From the NCBI RefSeq assembly GCF_003150675.1, contig NZ_QGGB01000005.1, positions 372,001 through 436,000 of the forward strand: a stretch of DNA of 64,000 nt, written 5' to 3'. Shown piece by piece: positions 8,009 through 16,208 of the stretch. How positions within the stretch are numbered: the stretch's first letter is position 1; every line of letters begins with the position of its first letter. The stretch is from Rhodohalobacter mucosus (GTDB taxonomy: Bacteria; Bacteroidota; Rhodothermia; Balneolales; Balneolaceae). Both the position numbers and the translations under genes were made by a program. The notes beneath the pieces were generated by a model, which was not told the origin of the DNA, did no database searches, and saw only the letters and a list, made by a program, of their open reading frames with translations.

Positions 8009-8485
8009 ATGAACACGCAGGAAGAACATGTTAAAAGTTTATTTTTGGATTGGTCTGAGAATAAACTCAGTGAAGCTGACAGTATGAAGGTAGATCACCA
8101 TCTAAACGAGTGTGAAAACTGCGCATCATACTTTAAGAATATGCAGTTTCTTTTTAACAACCCTCAAAAAGAGCAGCTGCCTGTTTTGGAGATGGATCCA
8201 TATCTGCCTGTAAGGATCAAATCAACAAAAGCGGATTCAGTACAGAGCCTGCAATCAAGCAGCGCAAGGCTTCGAAATACCTTTCTTGGTGCATTGATCG
8301 TCTCAGGTATTTTGATCGGTTTTCTTCTTGGACAGCAGTTGGTATATACGGCCTATTATTCCGATCGCTTAAGTTCTTATGAAAATGTACCGGTTGAATG
8401 GATGTACTATGAGGGTATCGCGCAGCCAGGACTAGGTTCTCGATATGAACATGTAATATCTGAAATAGAGGATGAAGAGCTATGA
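8009..8485 (+). CDS. Transmembrane zinc-type anti-sigma factor
   Basis: A 158-residue protein whose N-terminus carries the anti-sigma zinc-binding motif H31-x3-C35-x2-C38 (HLNECENC). A single membrane helix at about 91-113 (TFLGALIVSGILIGFLLGQQ) is followed by a roughly 45-residue periplasmic tail. The cytoplasmic domain should hold the ECF sigma encoded 23 bp upstream until an envelope signal releases it. Its 3' end overlaps the next gene by 4 bp (ATGA), indicating translational coupling. The partner assignment rests on gene order, which is the norm for this family. Confidence 0.88.
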   Translation: MNTQEEHVKSLFLDWSENKLSEADSMKVDHHLNECENCASYFKNMQFLFNNPQKEQLPVLEMDPYLPVRIKSTKADSVQSLQSSSARLRNTFLGALIVSGILIGFLLGQQLVYTAYYSDRLSSYENVPVEWMYYEGIAQPGLGSRYEHVISEIEDEEL

Positions 8486-9039
8486 AAGTTAAAACACTTG
8501 CGGGAGTATTGATTTTCCTTATCGTTCTGAACATCAGCGTGATTGGGACAATCGTATATCTTCATGTAACCAATGGCACACCTCCGGTAGCCAGGCTTAT
8601 GGATGGGAACCCGGGTTTCACACCTCCTTATGTTGAAAGTATTGAGCAGATGGAAAACATGACGCCAGGCCAGCGTCGTCAGCTATTTCAGTTGGTTGAG
8701 TCATTCAGGGAAAAAGTTCAGCCGATGCATGATGAGGTACAGATGATTGATAAAGAAATGCGCGATTTACTGATTACGAGTGATCAAATTCCGAATAAGA
8801 AAGTTGAGGAATTGATGCGCAAAAAAGCAGATCTGCAGTTTGAAATTGGCAAACACGTGCTGGATAATCTGCAGCGGTCAAAGTCATTTCTAACCCAAGA
8901 ACAACAACGAATGTTTATCGATCGTATCATGTCGGCCGGACCAAGATCTGGAATGGGTAGTCCGCCGGGCACATCGGTTCCTGGACCGGGTGCGGTTCCG
9001 GGTCCGGGAATGATGCGGGGGGAGTTCGATAATCGTTGA
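8482..9039 (+). CDS. CpxP/Spy/ZraP-like periplasmic stress or metal sensor protein
   Basis: A 185-residue protein with an N-terminal membrane anchor or uncleaved signal (about residues 4-25). A helical periplasmic domain (about 50-150) follows, rich in Met, Gln and charged residues (MENMTPGQRRQLFQLVESF, FLTQEQQRMFIDRIM), with spacing typical of the LTxxQ/heavy-metal-resistance family. The tail is Gly/Pro/Met-rich (GMGSPPG, PGPGAVPGPGMM) and might bind metal. It is coupled by a 4-bp overlap to the anti-sigma gene. In analogous systems (CnrX, ZraP) such a protein is the sensor that controls anti-sigma activity; that role is inferred here. Confidence 0.75.
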   Translation: MKVKTLAGVLIFLIVLNISVIGTIVYLHVTNGTPPVARLMDGNPGFTPPYVESIEQMENMTPGQRRQLFQLVESFREKVQPMHDEVQMIDKEMRDLLITSDQIPNKKVEELMRKKADLQFEIGKHVLDNLQRSKSFLTQEQQRMFIDRIMSAGPRSGMGSPPGTSVPGPGAVPGPGMMRGEFDNR

Positions 9040-9265
9040 TTAACTAATCGGTAAAAGATTATCCAGGAAATCCAGCATGGGTATCAAGCCGGCAATTGAC
9101 CGTTGATTCATTATTCTGAAGAGGTGATGATTTCAGGTTGCGAAACTCAAAGGGAAGGTGCAGTTCCATGTAGGTCCCAGGGATAATTTGCAAGGAAATA
9201 GTTTTTTGGTTGTCTAATTCAATAACCAATACAGATCAACCAAATAAATTACAGTGAGGTAAACC

Positions 9266-10144
9266 ATGTACACATTCATGAAATATTCTTTAATCATTCT
9301 TATAGCCGTTACCGGAAGTGCCTGTTCAGAAATGTTGAATTCTGAGACAGAAGAAACGGATAGCGATTTTATGGAACCCATGACGGCAGCATTAATCTCT
9401 GAGGAAGGAAAAGAGGTAAAAGGCAAGGGAATCTTCATGCTGACCTGGAGTAACTTTAATCCAGGGTTTTTAGATGGCGATGCAACCAGGGGCACAGCCA
9501 TGGCTATTGGATTTGAAGAGGAAACACTACTTCTTCCGCCCCATAAAAGTTCAACGGTGAATATGGGTGACGTCACCATTGAATTACCACAGCAGGAAAT
9601 CCTTCAGCTTGAAAAACAAAACTTCCGATTTCAGGATCACACAGTTTATTCCAGCAGATCCATAGGTCCGTTTCAGCAAAATAGATCCATCTCATTTGCA
9701 CCTGAGCAAGACTATACATTCAACGTAAGCGGATCAGAAATTTTCCCTGCTCTCATACTACAAGTTACGACACCGAAAGATATGGTTACTATAACTGCGC
9801 CTGATGATTCTGATGCGGCAGGCCACACAGGTGATCTTACCTTGAACTGGGATGCGAATCCGAAAAGACCTGTGGGGATCATGATCAGGCCGGCAATACA
9901 GTTCAGAAAAGGGCAAAAGCCGCAGGGTCTGAATCGTGAAAATAGTGAGATAATCATCCTGAAAGACCAGGACGGTACCTACACTCTTTCAAATGAAATC
10001 CTAAACAAAGTTGCTTCCTTTTCTGACAAAAATGCCGTGCATGTTTCAGTTGGTCAGCTTCACTTTGAGGACCAGGTAGTTGACGGGGCAAGTTATCGAA
10101 CCATCATACGGACAGATGACCATCTATATGTTCGGTTGAACTAA
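9266..10144 (+). CDS. Lipoprotein of unknown function
   Basis: A 292-residue protein with a clear lipoprotein signal: a hydrophobic stretch IILIAVTGSAC with the acylated cysteine at about residue 20, followed by an acidic, disordered linker (SETEETDSDF). The remainder is rich in beta strands, with short repeats of polar and aromatic residues, and resembles immunoglobulin- or carboxypeptidase-regulatory-like folds. I do not recognise a named family. It sits in the outer or inner membrane facing the periplasm or outside. It follows the stress operon after 226 bp and has its own terminator at 10173-10206, so it is probably a separate transcript. Confidence 0.7.
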   Translation: MYTFMKYSLIILIAVTGSACSEMLNSETEETDSDFMEPMTAALISEEGKEVKGKGIFMLTWSNFNPGFLDGDATRGTAMAIGFEEETLLLPPHKSSTVNMGDVTIELPQQEILQLEKQNFRFQDHTVYSSRSIGPFQQNRSISFAPEQDYTFNVSGSEIFPALILQVTTPKDMVTITAPDDSDAAGHTGDLTLNWDANPKRPVGIMIRPAIQFRKGQKPQGLNRENSEIIILKDQDGTYTLSNEILNKVASFSDKNAVHVSVGQLHFEDQVVDGASYRTIIRTDDHLYVRLN

Positions 10145-10172
10145 CAACCCATGCCATATTGAAACACCCGCA

Positions 10173-10206
10173 AAGGCAGAGCTTCATTAAGTTCTGCCTT
10201 TTTTAT
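10173..10206 (+). terminator. Intrinsic terminator downstream of lipoprotein gene
   Basis: An 8-bp stem AAGGCAGA / TCTGCCTT with a 12-nt loop is followed by a T-run, 29 bp after the lipoprotein stop codon. Confidence 0.85.
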
Positions 10207-10340
10207 GCTTGAGTGTTTTGAAAGGGTAGATGCAGTGTCAGTTTATTGTCGTGGAGTGTTATAAACATAACGCACAGACAATTTTTGGTGGGATGAACAC
10301 GCTGGTCTCAAAAAGTAAGCAGAAAGGTGTTTGATCGACA

Positions 10341-11360
10341 CTAACCGGGACAAGTTCCCCATACGGGATAGTGATCCGGTACCAATGCACTGCCGGTGGC
10401 GAAATCAAAAGGCTCTGACTCAATATTTTCTACACACCATCCGCTGATATCCTGATTGAAGAGTACTGCATCACGAAACATCCCGTCCATAATTCCGATG
10501 TTGCTCAAATCCCAGCCTCCGATATCCTGGTTAAAGGAGGATGCTCCGGAAAACATGAATGCCGCTGTGGATACGCTGCCCATGTTCCAGCTCCCGATGT
10601 CCTGGTTAAAAGAGGTTGCCCCCGCGAACATGAAGTTTGTGGTGGCTGCGCTTTCGGTATTCCAGCCTCCGATGTCCTGGTTAAAAGCGGCCGCATCTGC
10701 AAACATTCCGTTAAATTGAACCACATTGCTCACATCCCATTCACTGATATTCTGATCAAATGAGACTGCCCCGGTAAACATCCCGTTCATTTCCCGGACG
10801 TTCCCAACGTTCCAGGCTCCGATATCCTGATTGAATGAGGCTGCTCCGCCAAACATACCTCCCATGTTCAGGACATTACCCATATTCCATTGACCAATAT
10901 CCCGGTTGAATGCAGAAGCATTGAGAAACATATTATTCATGTACTCAACATTTCCAACATCCCAGTTTCCAATATCCTGGTTAAAGGTGGCTGCATCCTG
11001 AAACATCATCGCCATATTCGTGACGCTGCTTACATCCCAGTGACCGATATTCTGATTGAATGAAGAATCATCTTTAAACAGTTCACTCATGTCGGCAATG
11101 TTTGATGTGCACACCCTCGTCAGATCTGCCCCATCGGCAATACGCTGTTCCAATAGATCCCTGTTTACAGCCTCGTATTCGATTCCATCCACTACACCGG
11201 TGTCCCCCGGAGCTGCAGACGGACATTTAATGGTGACACCATTGTCGTCAAGAAAAAACGTCTCATCTGAATTTACCGAGGTAGAGCAAGACGTGAGAAT
11301 GAAAAGGAGAATCACCCAAAGTGGTGTTGGGAAGAAAGGCAGGGTTGATGAGTTCTTCAT
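10341..11360 (-). CDS. BspA-type DUF285 repeat lipoprotein (nine 25-residue repeats)
   Basis: A 339-residue protein. The lipobox FILTSC at about residues 18-23 indicates lipid anchoring. Residues 45-85 form a conserved cap (GDTGVVDGIEYEAVNRDLL...DLTRVCTSNI). Nine tandem 25-residue repeats of the pattern MxxMFxxAxxFNQDIgxWdxxnV follow (DUF285, mycoplasma/BspA leucine-rich-like). A conserved tail, ESEPFDFATGSALVPDHYP-VWGTCPG, closes the protein. Such proteins form surface solenoids and are often implicated in adhesion. The ATG at 11360 has an AAGGTG ribosome site. The 75-bp DNA repeats allow copy-number change. The tail is duplicated as a remnant at 6920-7012. Confidence 0.88.
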   Translation of the reverse strand: MKNSSTLPFFPTPLWVILLFILTSCSTSVNSDETFFLDDNGVTIKCPSAAPGDTGVVDGIEYEAVNRDLLEQRIADGADLTRVCTSNIADMSELFKDDSSFNQNIGHWDVSSVTNMAMMFQDAATFNQDIGNWDVGNVEYMNNMFLNASAFNRDIGQWNMGNVLNMGGMFGGAASFNQDIGAWNVGNVREMNGMFTGAVSFDQNISEWDVSNVVQFNGMFADAAAFNQDIGGWNTESAATTNFMFAGATSFNQDIGSWNMGSVSTAAFMFSGASSFNQDIGGWDLSNIGIMDGMFRDAVLFNQDISGWCVENIESEPFDFATGSALVPDHYPVWGTCPG

Positions 11361-11527
11361 AAGCACCTTCGCTTGATTATTATGGATATCCGGCTAATCA
11401 ATAATTCACAAATACAGTTAATTATGCAAGATGTTTCTTACAAATAACGATATTGAAGAGTTCTCAGCTGATTCCATCACAGAATATGGATTGTGATATC
11501 AGAGAATGTGTGACGAATCTGACTGAA

Positions 11528-13051
11528 TTAAAAACCCTCATTGATTTTATATAGATAACGCCGTTTGTCCTGCTCATCCTTTATCCGGATAATGATGTTG
11601 TCGCTCTTTTTGAAATGCTTTTTGAACTTCGAGTTTATCGCCCTGATCGTTTCATTTCTTAATTTTCTTCTGTAGTCGTAGCTATCGGTTTCGGGCCAGA
11701 CCCGTTCTTCAAGCTCTTCGGAATCAAGGCCTGATCTTTCATTCATCAGCTGCTCCAGAACCATCTTTTCTTTTGTTTTGAGCCAGGAGTACCTGTCAAG
11801 GTTGTGGAGATCGGGGTACGCCTCTTCCGGCGCCTGCTTTTTCCCGTTCTTCTTGCTGCGGAAAAGGAAAAACAGTAGAACTAAAAAGGCGGGAACTGTA
11901 ATGCCATAAATTAAGAGTGATCTGATATACGAATCTGAATGTGCTTTTTCAATCTCACTGAGCAGTGAATCTTCCGGAATTTTAACAATTCTGATGGGGA
12001 TGTCTGAAGGTTCTGCTACACGGTTAAGCCCTACTATGTAAATCATGGACTCATTTTGATCCATCAAAAAGTTTGTAGGAAGAATATTTCTGAGTAAATC
12101 AGACTCTAATTGAATCGCTGGATGTGTGTCCGAAGTCAGAGTATGTACGGGTAAAAAGAACATGCCTTCATTTAAATCTTCTTCAATTGCCGGTATGTAC
12201 CATATATTGCTTTTCGAACTGTAGAATGATCCGGTAATTTTATTTTGAGTAAAAATAGACCGGTAGAATGGGTTCGGGTAATGTTCAAGGTCTGAATCAA
12301 TCACGCCTTCCTTATGCCACTCTTTCTCTTCAAAGGAAAACTTCCAGATATCTCTTAAGGTTTCCATTTCTGTAGACGGATCATCAGCCCGAAGTTCATT
12401 CTCAGGTGCCCATCCACCGAACGTAAAAAGCTCCTGTTGCTGCGGTATGTAGATGCCGGTATTAACTACCCTGGCACTTGGGATTGTTGAGTTTGGAGCT
12501 ACCTCTTGAATACTCCACTCTTTCAAATATGTATTAAAGTATGTGATGTAGCTCTTCCATGACCAGTAACCATACCCGCCAAATGCGTGAACGGTGCCGT
12601 CCTTAAAAAAAGGATAATGGGTGTACTGATTTCTGTGCGGATGTGAGTTGTCTATTCTATTGAAGCTGCCATCATCTAAATCCAGTTCATAGACGGATCC
12701 TACTCCTGTATCCCAGAAATAAAATGTATCACTCGCAGAATCAAAGCCTGACTCTAAATCCCGAAGAGGTTTTGGAAGCTGACTGAGACCGGACAGATAA
12801 TCCCAATTATTTTCAGGGATGGAGTATGACCAGAGTCCCTGCTCATTGATCAAATAAATAATGCCATTCTCACTGTCGATCCCGGTATGAATGCTGCCGC
12901 CTGGTTGCAGCACAGGTTCAATGAACGCTTGCAGTGACTCAGAGCCATCCTGAGCTGATAATGATACTGAATTAGCAAGCAGTGAAACGCAAAGCAATAA
13001 AAAACCAAATCTATAACGGACCTCAGGCAACGGGTTTACGAACCGGTTCAT
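11528..13051 (-). CDS. Transmembrane regulator: periplasmic kelch-type propeller, one TM helix, cytoplasmic winged helix
   Basis: A roughly 507-residue protein. A signal segment (GFLLLCVSLLANSVSLSA) precedes a domain of about 340 residues. Its repeated WSY/FGGWAPE/FGGYGYW-type motifs look like a kelch or galactose-oxidase beta-propeller. One membrane helix (about 375-400, LLIYGITVPAFLVLLFFLF) follows. The C-terminal 85 residues (WLKTKEKMVLEQLMNERSG, LEERVWPETDSYDYRRKLRN, NIIIRIKDEQDKRRYLYKI) look like a winged helix-turn-helix. This suggests a one-component membrane regulator with the sensor outside and the DNA-binding domain inside, reversed relative to CadC/ToxR. The ATG at 13051 is preferred to the TTG at 13063. 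Ligand and targets are unknown. Confidence 0.65.
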   Translation of the reverse strand: MNRFVNPLPEVRYRFGFLLLCVSLLANSVSLSAQDGSESLQAFIEPVLQPGGSIHTGIDSENGIIYLINEQGLWSYSIPENNWDYLSGLSQLPKPLRDLESGFDSASDTFYFWDTGVGSVYELDLDDGSFNRIDNSHPHRNQYTHYPFFKDGTVHAFGGYGYWSWKSYITYFNTYLKEWSIQEVAPNSTIPSARVVNTGIYIPQQQELFTFGGWAPENELRADDPSTEMETLRDIWKFSFEEKEWHKEGVIDSDLEHYPNPFYRSIFTQNKITGSFYSSKSNIWYIPAIEEDLNEGMFFLPVHTLTSDTHPAIQLESDLLRNILPTNFLMDQNESMIYIVGLNRVAEPSDIPIRIVKIPEDSLLSEIEKAHSDSYIRSLLIYGITVPAFLVLLFFLFRSKKNGKKQAPEEAYPDLHNLDRYSWLKTKEKMVLEQLMNERSGLDSEELEERVWPETDSYDYRRKLRNETIRAINSKFKKHFKKSDNIIIRIKDEQDKRRYLYKINEGF

Positions 13052-13423
13052 AATTTTTTTCAAGGTTCAGAAAAATTTGCAGTAAAATTCTACAGAGATA
13101 TTAAGCCGTTAGAATTCAATTAAGTGAGAACACGATAGATACAGAGAACACAGAAGATTCAAGAGTAATGATGAGAAATGCATGAGCACATTTCTCTATG
13201 TCCAAATGGGTAATTTGACTGACCTCACATTACCCATTTTTTTTAAATTCAGACAAGGGGTGATGTAACTGCAATAACTCCCACATCTAAAATCTAAGAC
13301 AAATTTGCCAAAAAGAAGAAAATCATTCCCCGGATAGGTTCTGCAGTTTCTGCTTTCACCGTTTCTAAATATGGCTGAAATTCGGTTCATTGATAGATAA
13401 CCCTGAACCAATTCAATGCTGAT
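13052..13423. other. Divergent spacer with an orphan terminator-like hairpin
   Basis: The gap lies between two divergently transcribed genes and must hold both promoters. I see no gene longer than a few codons. The only clear structure is the plus-strand hairpin with T-run at 13205-13243, which belongs to neither flanking gene. Confidence 0.5.
13205..13243 (+). terminator. Terminator-like hairpin with no upstream gene
   Basis: A perfect 9-bp stem AATGGGTAA / TTACCCATT (13205-13213 and 13230-13238) is followed by eight Ts on the plus strand. It lies upstream of the S9 peptidase gene and behind the start of the divergent regulator gene. It would end a short plus-strand transcript, or act as an attenuator for the peptidase gene. 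Confidence 0.6.
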
Positions 13424-15481
13424 ATGAAACCTATTTTTTGGGTATTTGGACTATTTTACTTTATTCCTTCGCTGGCCTTCTCTCAAAACACAGCTGAAAA
13501 GACTGAACCTGTATTCGAACAGGTGCTTTCTTTAAAAAACCCGGGTTCGGTACAGATATCTCCGGACGGTCGACACGTATTGTACTCCGTCTCATCAGCG
13601 GAATGGTCTGAGAACCGCTATGATTCGGAATTATGGTTATCTAAAAACGGCGGAGAGCCATTTCCCCTGACGCATAACAGCAGCGGCTCAAGCAGCAGCG
13701 GCACCTGGTCGGATGATGGCAAGTGGATCCTCTTTATCCGGAATGTGGACGGAAAGAACACGATGTTTGTGATCTCTCCGGATGGGGGAGAGGCGTTCCC
13801 ACTGTCATATATTGATAAGAGCATTCAGAGCTTCGACCTCTCTCCAGACGGGAAAACCCTTGCCTTTTTATCTCAGCAGGAGCAGCCTGAAGCGCGGAAA
13901 ACCATGGAGGAACGCTTTGGTAAATTTGCAGAGGATGATACCGACTATCTGCTCAACCGGCTCTATACCGTGGCATTCAATCCCCATTTTACCCGGTCGC
14001 ATCAGCAACCGTGTGAACAGGACTCAACCTATACCATGTGTCCGGAAGCCCCGGAAGTAGTGCCTCATCTCGAAGAAGCTGAATTTACCATAACAGGCAT
14101 AGAATGGTCACCTGCAGGTGACAGGATTGCAGTTGATCATCAGCCCAATCCGATCATCACCAGCTTTTTGGAATCCGACATTGCCATCTACGATCCTGAG
14201 ACAGGGCAGCTGGACAAGGTTGTCCAAAATGCTTCATCGGATGGATTCAGTGTATGGTCGCCCGATGGCAGCAGATTTGCCTACACCAGTAGTGTGGATA
14301 ACGACAGCAGTAATTTCTACGCCAACAACAGATATTTTATTTATGATTTGGGCAGCGGCGAATCGAGGGAAGTTGCCCGACAATTTGATGAAAACCTGAA
14401 TATTGCGGCCTGGAGCAACGACGGCATCTATGCTACAGCCTGGCAAAAAACCAGGCGGCCTGTCTATCGCCTTGATCCTCAAACCGGGTCTGTTGAAATG
14501 TTTTCCGGTTCAAAGAGGCTCGTGTATGGCCTGTCCTTCTCCAAAGATGGTTCAAAGTACGCTATGAGCGCACGTGACGGGGATGAAATAAATGAAGTTT
14601 ATCTGACGGACTTGGAAGGTACGAACAGCCGCAAGCTGACGGATTTTAATGATCAGATTACGGGCTGGAAAACTGTGGACAGTGAAGTGATCAGCTGGAA
14701 CAGCCGTGATGGTGTTGAAATCGAAGGGATCTTACATAAACCTCTTGATTATAATCCGGATCAGAAATATCCATTGCTGGTTGTTATCCATGGCGGGCCG
14801 ACCGGCATTTCATTGCCCTCGCCTGTGCCCGGCTACGTTTATCCCATTGTGCAGTGGGTAAATAAAGGAGCCCTGGTACTTGAACCGAATTACAGGGGAT
14901 CGGCAGGATATGGGGAAGAGTTTCGCTCACTGAATGTCAGGAACCTTGGGGTCGGGGATGCATGGGATGTACTTTCCGGGGTGGATCACCTGATAGAGCA
15001 GGGCGTTGCGGATTCTACAAAACTGGGATCCATGGGATGGAGCCAGGGCGGCTACATATCCGCTTTTCTGACGACATGGTCGAACCGGTTTGAGGCGGTA
15101 AGCGTGGGGGCGGGGATCTCCAACTGGATGACCTATTACGTAAATACGGACATTCATCCGTTCACCCGTCAGTATCTGAAAGCGACACCCTGGGAAGATC
15201 TGGAGATCTATGAACGGACGTCACCCATGACCTACATCAACAACGCATCCACGCCTACGCTTATTCAGCACGGAGAGTTCGACCGCAGGGTTCCCACTCC
15301 GAATGCCTATGAGTTGTACCAGGGCCTTCAGGATGTGGGTGTGGAGTCACAGCTTATTATATACGAAGGGTTTGGGCACGGCATCAACAAGCCCAGGGAA
15401 AGGCTGGCCGCCACCTGGCATAACTGGATCTGGTTCAACAAATACATCTGGGGCGAGGAAATAGAAATGCCGCTGGAATGA
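13424..15481 (+). CDS. S9 family prolyl oligopeptidase-type serine peptidase (secreted)
   Basis: A 685-residue protein with a signal peptide (about residues 1-20, ending SLAFSQ). It has a seven-bladed WD40/TolB-like propeller (about 30-420, with many SPDGxxL/WSPDG repeats) and a C-terminal alpha/beta-hydrolase domain. The catalytic Ser lies in GWSQGGY (about 540), the Asp in HGEFDRRVP (about 619) and the His in EGFGHG (about 651). It belongs to the S9C dipeptidyl/acylaminoacyl peptidase group, which trims peptides in the periplasm for nutrition. Length and layout are normal. It is monocistronic, with the tRNA-Leu gene on the opposite strand downstream. Confidence 0.93.
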   Translation: MKPIFWVFGLFYFIPSLAFSQNTAEKTEPVFEQVLSLKNPGSVQISPDGRHVLYSVSSAEWSENRYDSELWLSKNGGEPFPLTHNSSGSSSSGTWSDDGKWILFIRNVDGKNTMFVISPDGGEAFPLSYIDKSIQSFDLSPDGKTLAFLSQQEQPEARKTMEERFGKFAEDDTDYLLNRLYTVAFNPHFTRSHQQPCEQDSTYTMCPEAPEVVPHLEEAEFTITGIEWSPAGDRIAVDHQPNPIITSFLESDIAIYDPETGQLDKVVQNASSDGFSVWSPDGSRFAYTSSVDNDSSNFYANNRYFIYDLGSGESREVARQFDENLNIAAWSNDGIYATAWQKTRRPVYRLDPQTGSVEMFSGSKRLVYGLSFSKDGSKYAMSARDGDEINEVYLTDLEGTNSRKLTDFNDQITGWKTVDSEVISWNSRDGVEIEGILHKPLDYNPDQKYPLLVVIHGGPTGISLPSPVPGYVYPIVQWVNKGALVLEPNYRGSAGYGEEFRSLNVRNLGVGDAWDVLSGVDHLIEQGVADSTKLGSMGWSQGGYISAFLTTWSNRFEAVSVGAGISNWMTYYVNTDIHPFTRQYLKATPWEDLEIYERTSPMTYINNASTPTLIQHGEFDRRVPTPNAYELYQGLQDVGVESQLIIYEGFGHGINKPRERLAATWHNWIWFNKYIWGEEIEMPLE

Positions 15482-15553
15482 TCTGAATCAGCTGGCCCCG
15501 GGCTATTTCGGCTTCTCGTGCCGCTGATCATGAGATGGGCATTTTAAATCGAC

Positions 15554-15581
15554 AATTATCAATCAACAATCATCAATAAAA
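15554..15581. repeat. Short degenerate heptad array (CAATNAN type)
   Basis: Four 7-bp units (CAATTAT, CAATCAA, CAATCAT, CAATAAA) lie between the S9 peptidase stop and the 3' end of the tRNA. Confidence 0.55.
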
Positions 15582-15584
15582 AAG

Positions 15585-15668
15585 TACCCGGGAAGGGACT
15601 CGAACCCTTACGACATCGCTGCCATCGGATTTTGAATCCGACGCGTCTACCAATTCCGCCACCCGGGC
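15585..15668 (-). tRNA. tRNA-Leu(CAA)
   Basis: An 84-nt class II tRNA read on the minus strand. The acceptor stem is GCCCGGG / CCCGGGT with a G-U end pair. The D-loop has GGTAGACG. The anticodon stem TCGGA / TCCGA holds the loop TTCAAAA, giving anticodon CAA. A long variable arm and GGTTCGAGTCC in the T arm follow. CCA is not encoded, and the discriminator base is A. A T-run follows directly. It reads UUG codons. Confidence 0.95.
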
Positions 15669-15910
15669 ATGGTTTGTACTAATGATGGCAATCTCAAATA
15701 TACGGAGCAGGTTGTTTAATAGAAATGGTTGTATTGATCTTGAGTCTTGAGAAGTGAGAAGGCAAAAGGGAGAAGTGAGACGTCAAACGTCAGACGTGAG
15801 ATGGGAAACTGAGACTGGCGACTGGCGATTGAAAATGTGCGACTTGTGATTGTGGACCTCAGTATTGTTGTCAATATTGCCCGCTGAAGCCTGTAGACTG
15901 CTGCGAGCAG

Positions 15911-15971
15911 TTCACTTCGTGGGAATCGCCTGCGGCTCGGAGCGCAGTCCCGAGACTTCGGGAAAGCCTGA
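15911..15971 (+). repeat. Dispersed ~61-bp intergenic repeat, copy 2
   Basis: Nearly identical to 463-523 (two differences seen: TGCGG for TTCGG, and CAGTCCC for CAGTTCC). The second change makes the CTCGGAGCGCAGTCCCGAG core no worse as a hairpin. It is followed by CG-rich inverted stretches (CCACGGGGAATACCCCG, then ATCCCCATGGGAAATTCCCC) that look like more palindromic units. It lies in the 540-bp spacer between the tRNA and the LolC-like gene, which also carries degenerate heptads (GACGTCA type at about 15778-15798, GACTGGC x2 at about 15814-15827) and no gene that I can support. Confidence 0.85.
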
Positions 15972-16105
15972 AGCCCTGTCCACGGGGAATACCCCGAAGG
16001 GATCCCCATGGGAAATTCCCCGCTCGGCTGTGTCGACCTTTGGACTAGGATTGCGACAATAAAAAGACTGTTTGCAATAAGGATAAAAATTCTAGCAGCT
16101 TTTAG

Positions 16106-16203
16106 TTGAACCTTAAACCTTAAACCTTAAACCTTAAACCTTAAACCTTAAACCTTAAACCTTGAACCTTGAACCTTGAACCTTGAACCTTGAACCTTGA
16201 ATC
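16106..16203. repeat. Telomere-like heptanucleotide array TTAAACC/TTGAACC (about 14 copies)
   Basis: Fourteen uninterrupted 7-bp units: one TTGAACC, seven TTAAACC, five TTGAACC and a partial TTGAATC. They end 5 bp before the stop codon of the LolC/E-like gene. The clean switch from TTAAACC to TTGAACC suggests spread of a point variant by slippage or unequal exchange. Confidence 0.97.
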
Positions 16204-16208
16204 CCACC

